Below, one piece after another: positions 60,807-64,000 of a DNA stretch of 64,000 nucleotides. Below the pieces are notes generated by a model, which did not search any database, had not been told where the DNA came from, and saw only the letters and a program-made list of their open reading frames with translations. This DNA is from Limnoperna fortunei (lineage: Eukaryota; Mollusca; Bivalvia; Mytilida; Modiolidae), in NCBI GenBank assembly GCA_944474755.1, contig OX104115.1, forward strand, positions 72,950,993-73,014,992. The letters are read 5' to 3'. Every line of letters starts with the position of its first letter. Position 1 is the stretch's first letter. Both the position numbers and the translations under genes were made by a program.

Positions 60807-62239
60807 TCACTTGGTCAATATTACAGATATATATTTTGATGTAGATGTACATAAGATAAAAACTGATTTTTTGGTGTTTTTATTTGTTGTGTTGTTCCTT
60901 GTTGTTGTGAATATAAATCCCTGTTTTGAAACGAGACACTTGTACACGATATTTAAACCCCGTTTAGTACAGTTTACACTCGATTTTTCTTTTTTTTCTA
61001 TGAATTCTTTAATTTTACTTTTATCGACAATCGAATTCACTTCCATTTGTTCAGTTTCAAGCGGTTCTGCTGATTTTACCCTCAAGAGGGTTCCAGCAAC
61101 ATAAAACATTTTTGAGTAAAAATGTTTTGCTCAGCATGAGAATTTTCTCAATTACCATGACAACAAGGGTAAGGAAAGATTTGATTGGATGAAATTCAGA
61201 ATAAAAAAATTCTCAGCAAAGATAATTTTTATGGCGCTCGGCCCAGATCATGTATGTCATTTTCGGCCATGTTTGTTTACCAAACAACAATAAAAAAAAT
61301 AAAAGCCGATGTTCGGAGCACATCTGTACTTTTCCCGGAAATTACATAAAAGACCGAGATGCAGTGTAAAATATGAAAATATATTGCACTTTATTCCTAT
61401 ATGGAATACAATGGGGAAAACAAATTACTATATAATAAAAGCTGTTAAAATTATTCTTGACATACTTGTACCGAACCCATCATCCAGCTACCTCAGATTT
61501 GTTTTAGAAGTATATATTAGGGCCTCTTAAATTAATAAAACAAAACTGCATACACAGTGTACACTTTCCATTTAATATTAAACATGTGATGTGTAGTAAG
61601 AATAAGAATTCTCTAGTTTATATTTCACTATATAACAGAAGAGAAGATTTGCCTTAAAACATCTATCTTGTCATATATATCTGATACGCTATGAATGAAA
61701 AAAAGGTTTTCTTGAGTATTCAGATGGGCCTACCCTCCAGAACGATTATTTTAAAATTCGAGTTAACCAACTCCCCATTATCAAAACACCCCCCCCCCCC
61801 CAAAAAAAAAAAACCAGTTATACAAATTAAAAAGAAAAAAAATGGTTAAATTTAATACTTTTATTGCCGCTAACAACATACACTAACATAAAATATACAG
61901 TTCTTGTTATCATATCCAATGATTACATAGGATATTTTTTTTATTCTGCAGCATGAAAATATACATACATATATATCATAATACAAACGATATACATTTA
62001 TGATATGAAGTAAACATAATCTTTTAATTGTCAGTATGAGATTTAAGAGAGCAAGACAGGATAAAGGTCTGCTTGTTTACAGTGTGTGTGCTTTGTAGAT
62101 ATCCCACAAACTGAATATAGCTGACTGCGTACTTCGTACTGCTATATAATGTACATTAATTAACAATTTTCTTAATTTGTCAAAAAAGTAGGAAACCCTT
62201 ACGTACAGACGACACTTTACGATAGTTTGCATCCGCCAT
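60807..62239 (-). CDS. Tentative minus-strand gene 5' end, two exons
   Basis: On the minus strand a strong start context (acaaaATGGCGG, a YY1-like word typical of promoters) begins MADANYRKVSSV (62239-62203) and meets a good donor GTAAGG. At 61069 an acceptor (aaaatcag) opens a frame in the right phase: EPLETEQMEVNSIV, then DKSKIKEFIEKKEKSS, then CTKRGLN..., to a stop at 60807. The charged helical run followed by a C/R-rich segment resembles the N-terminal region of KIAA1958/Crypton-like tyrosine-recombinase proteins common in invertebrates. That link is weak. The true 3' end of exon 2 is unclear. Confidence 0.3.
61789..61813 (+). repeat. Homopolymer pair, 13 C then 12 A
   Basis: A run of C (61789-61801) is followed directly by a run of A (61802-61813). 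It is a low-complexity site where the length may be unreliable in the assembly. Confidence 0.9.
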
Positions 62240-62846
62240 TTTGTTCCCAATGAAAACAATTGGGAACGTGGAAAGGAATCAACTTGAAGTTAAAATAAAA
62301 TTTGTTAAGACAAACAAAGTTAATTAAATCAGAAAGGTAAGTAAATAATATAGAATCCATAGATTATGCGCAGATTTCATTAAACGTGTTTTTGTTTACC
62401 TGTATAATACTGTCAATGGGTACTTTAATCGATGTTCGTGCACTGCGTCTATAGACAGTCCTGATTGGACCGACCACATCATGTTGTTGTGTGGAAATAT
62501 TTGTTGTTTAATATCTTATTTTTATATTTTATATTTTATTTTTATTTTTTCTACTTTCTTTGTGCATAGTTTTTTTGGTTTAATATTTGTATACACTTGA
62601 GCCAATAGGTTATGAGATTGTTGGTTAACGTTGTGCATAGTCAGTCTGAAAAGGGGGGTGGCAATGGCGATTTTTATCTTTCCTGCATTTCACGAAATCA
62701 AATTGCGCTCGTTGTGTTAAAATGTATATATTTATATAGTTTTGTCAACATCAATGCCAAAATGTAGACTATAAAAATATTCTAATCAATTGTCAACAAC
62801 TTCATTTTGAATTACAGAGTAAACTACGCCAGCTATATTGTTATTT

Positions 62847-63118
62847 CTAGATTATAAAAAACACTAATATGACTTTCTATACCCCTTTTTCGCCTTTTAA
62901 TAAAAACAACCAAAACATGTTCTATTTGTATCTTTACACCATATACTACATGGTATAGAAAGTCATTATTCAATTCAAGTCGAAATAAAAAAAAATAAAG
63001 CTCTAAAACATGTGTTTTTCTATATTTTTTACATACGGAAATCTGATCTAGATTGTAAATAACACTAGTATGACTTTGTATACTCCTTTTTCACCTTTCA
63101 ATAAAAACACCCAAAACT
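62847..63118. repeat. 71-bp direct repeat pair with an inverted piece between
   Basis: 62847-62918 and 63049-63118 match closely (tctagattNtaaaNaacact, then atgactttNtatac, then aataaaaacaNccaaaac). Between them, ggtatagaaagtcat at about 62952 is the reverse complement of the start of the unit, so a hairpin is possible. No gene is present. Confidence 0.7.
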
Positions 63119-63404
63119 CGGTGTGTAGAAATACTGCAAACTAATAGTTAGTGCACTAACAAGGAGAAAAGTGCACTAACAACATGAAGATTAACAGTAA
63201 TCACACAAACAACAAATAATATAAAAAAATAATGCATAAATATAGTTTTTACCAAGTTTCGTATTTTTTCATTTTGTAGATATAATGTGTTCACTCAACC
63301 GAAGATAATTGCATAATTGTATCGAGATCATTATGTGGTTGTGGAAACCTTATGTGAACGTAATTAAAACAGAATTTATCATATTTAAGCAATTTACGAT
63401 TGAT

Positions 63405-63860
63405 ATAATTTTATTAATAATAACAAACCAGATACAAGACAAGTCGTGTCTTCAGTCTTTTATTAAAGTAGTCAGCAAAAATCGGAAAGTCATTGCACAA
63501 CAGAAGGGATTTCTCGTTAAAGTCTGTCAAATCGTTTGCCATTAAAATGTCATCGTCACCATAAAGTCTTTAAAATTCAGCAGTGCGTTGTTCTTTAGTT
63601 ATCGGCAACTTATTTTTAACATAATCTGTCACATTCTCTTCGTCCAAATAGATGACCACCCACACTTTGCAGCACAGTCTAGAGTCGACGAGACATAATT
63701 TGGTGATACCCGTTTTTGCTATTGGAAGTGTTTTGTACTTATTTTTTCTCAAAACCCTTTCTATACACGTAGTACTAGTAGTTCTGTCGAAATATCTTGT
63801 GAACCACAAATGGACATAGACAGAAAAAGGGATAATAAGTTTTACAGAGGAGTTATTTAT
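63405..63860 (-). pseudogene. Coding-like relic of unknown protein
   Basis: On the minus strand an open frame reads RYFDRTTSTTCIERVLRKNK, then KVWVVIYLDEENVTDYVKNK, to a TAA near 63570. The same frame then continues RLYGDDDILMANDLTDFNEK and NDFPIFADYFNKRLKTRL for about 50 more codons. The amino-acid mix is protein-like and the frame is kept through the stop, so a gene fragment with one nonsense change seems likely. I do not recognise the family; a transposase or zinc-finger SWIM-type protein is possible. A SINE (63896 on) lies directly upstream on this strand. Confidence 0.4.
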
Positions 63861-63895
63861 AGTCCACTCATAGAGTACTAATCTCATAAAAATGT

Positions 63896-64000
63896 GGGGC
63901 ATCGGAGGCCGAGTGGTTATGGTAGTTCGTCTACTATTGATCACGTGGTCTGTCAACACTGAGATTGCGTGTTCGATTCTCGCTGCAGGCAGGGTGTACT
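63896..64000 (+). repeat. tRNA-derived SINE, cut by the window end
   Basis: The head ggggcatcggaggccgagtg, gatcacgtggtctgtcaaca and box B gtgttcgattctcgctgcag are present. The body and tail lie beyond the window. Confidence 0.88.

Noticed and set aside
61231..61275. ATGGCGCTCGGCCC followed by GTATGT, a possible first exon on the plus strand
   Set aside because: Only a few codons, no phase-matched partner exon, and it overlaps the span of the minus-strand candidate.

Overview
This 64 kb window looks like nuclear DNA of a mollusc, most likely a bivalve. It is AT-rich, gene-poor and full of degraded repeats. It carries a 14-exon gene with canonical GT/AG introns, tRNA-derived SINEs, jockey/CR1-like LINEs, Ty3/Gypsy fragments, and tandem-repeat elements resembling the bivalve 'pearl'/Helentron type. 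I cannot name the species.

The one clearly intact protein-coding gene lies at 40856-51807 on the plus strand. It is an SLC5-family sodium/solute symporter of the sodium/glucose cotransporter (SGLT) type. All 14 coding exons could be placed by reading frame, splice sites and family motifs, giving a predicted protein of 644 residues. A TATA box lies about 40 bases upstream of the ATG and an AATAAA signal lies downstream. Several residues that contact sugar in human SGLT1 are replaced, so its substrate may not be glucose.

Layout. 1-2720: 3' part of a Gypsy retrotransposon (RNase H tail, integrase, C-terminal PHD finger). 4836-9470: two minus-strand LINE copies head to tail, one with a nested short insertion. 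10640-12040: a duplicated repeat and a palindromic satellite. 12057-14313: a second, different Gypsy relic with a 284-bp internal tandem duplication and a possible 3' LTR. 14640-16060: a frameshifted Tnp2-like (EnSpm/CACTA class) transposase relic. 16880-24180: SINEs, a Helitron-like tandem-repeat element, a foldback MITE and a second short-repeat family. 29394-34467: a 5.07-kb DNA transposon with CACTA...TAGTG ends, a 3-bp target duplication and very long inverted repeats made of 61-bp subrepeats. 36165-36860 and 37508-37713: tandem repeats. 40-52 kb: the symporter gene. 53.6-54.6 kb: a LINE endonuclease relic. 54.6-64 kb: SINEs, a MITE, two tentative gene 5' ends and a coding-like relic.

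Most short open frames in the window are chance frames or sit inside repeats. Apart from the symporter and two weak candidates, I see no host genes. The strongest observations for follow-up are the long-inverted-repeat CACTA element, the altered substrate site of the symporter, and the PHD-finger Gypsy element.
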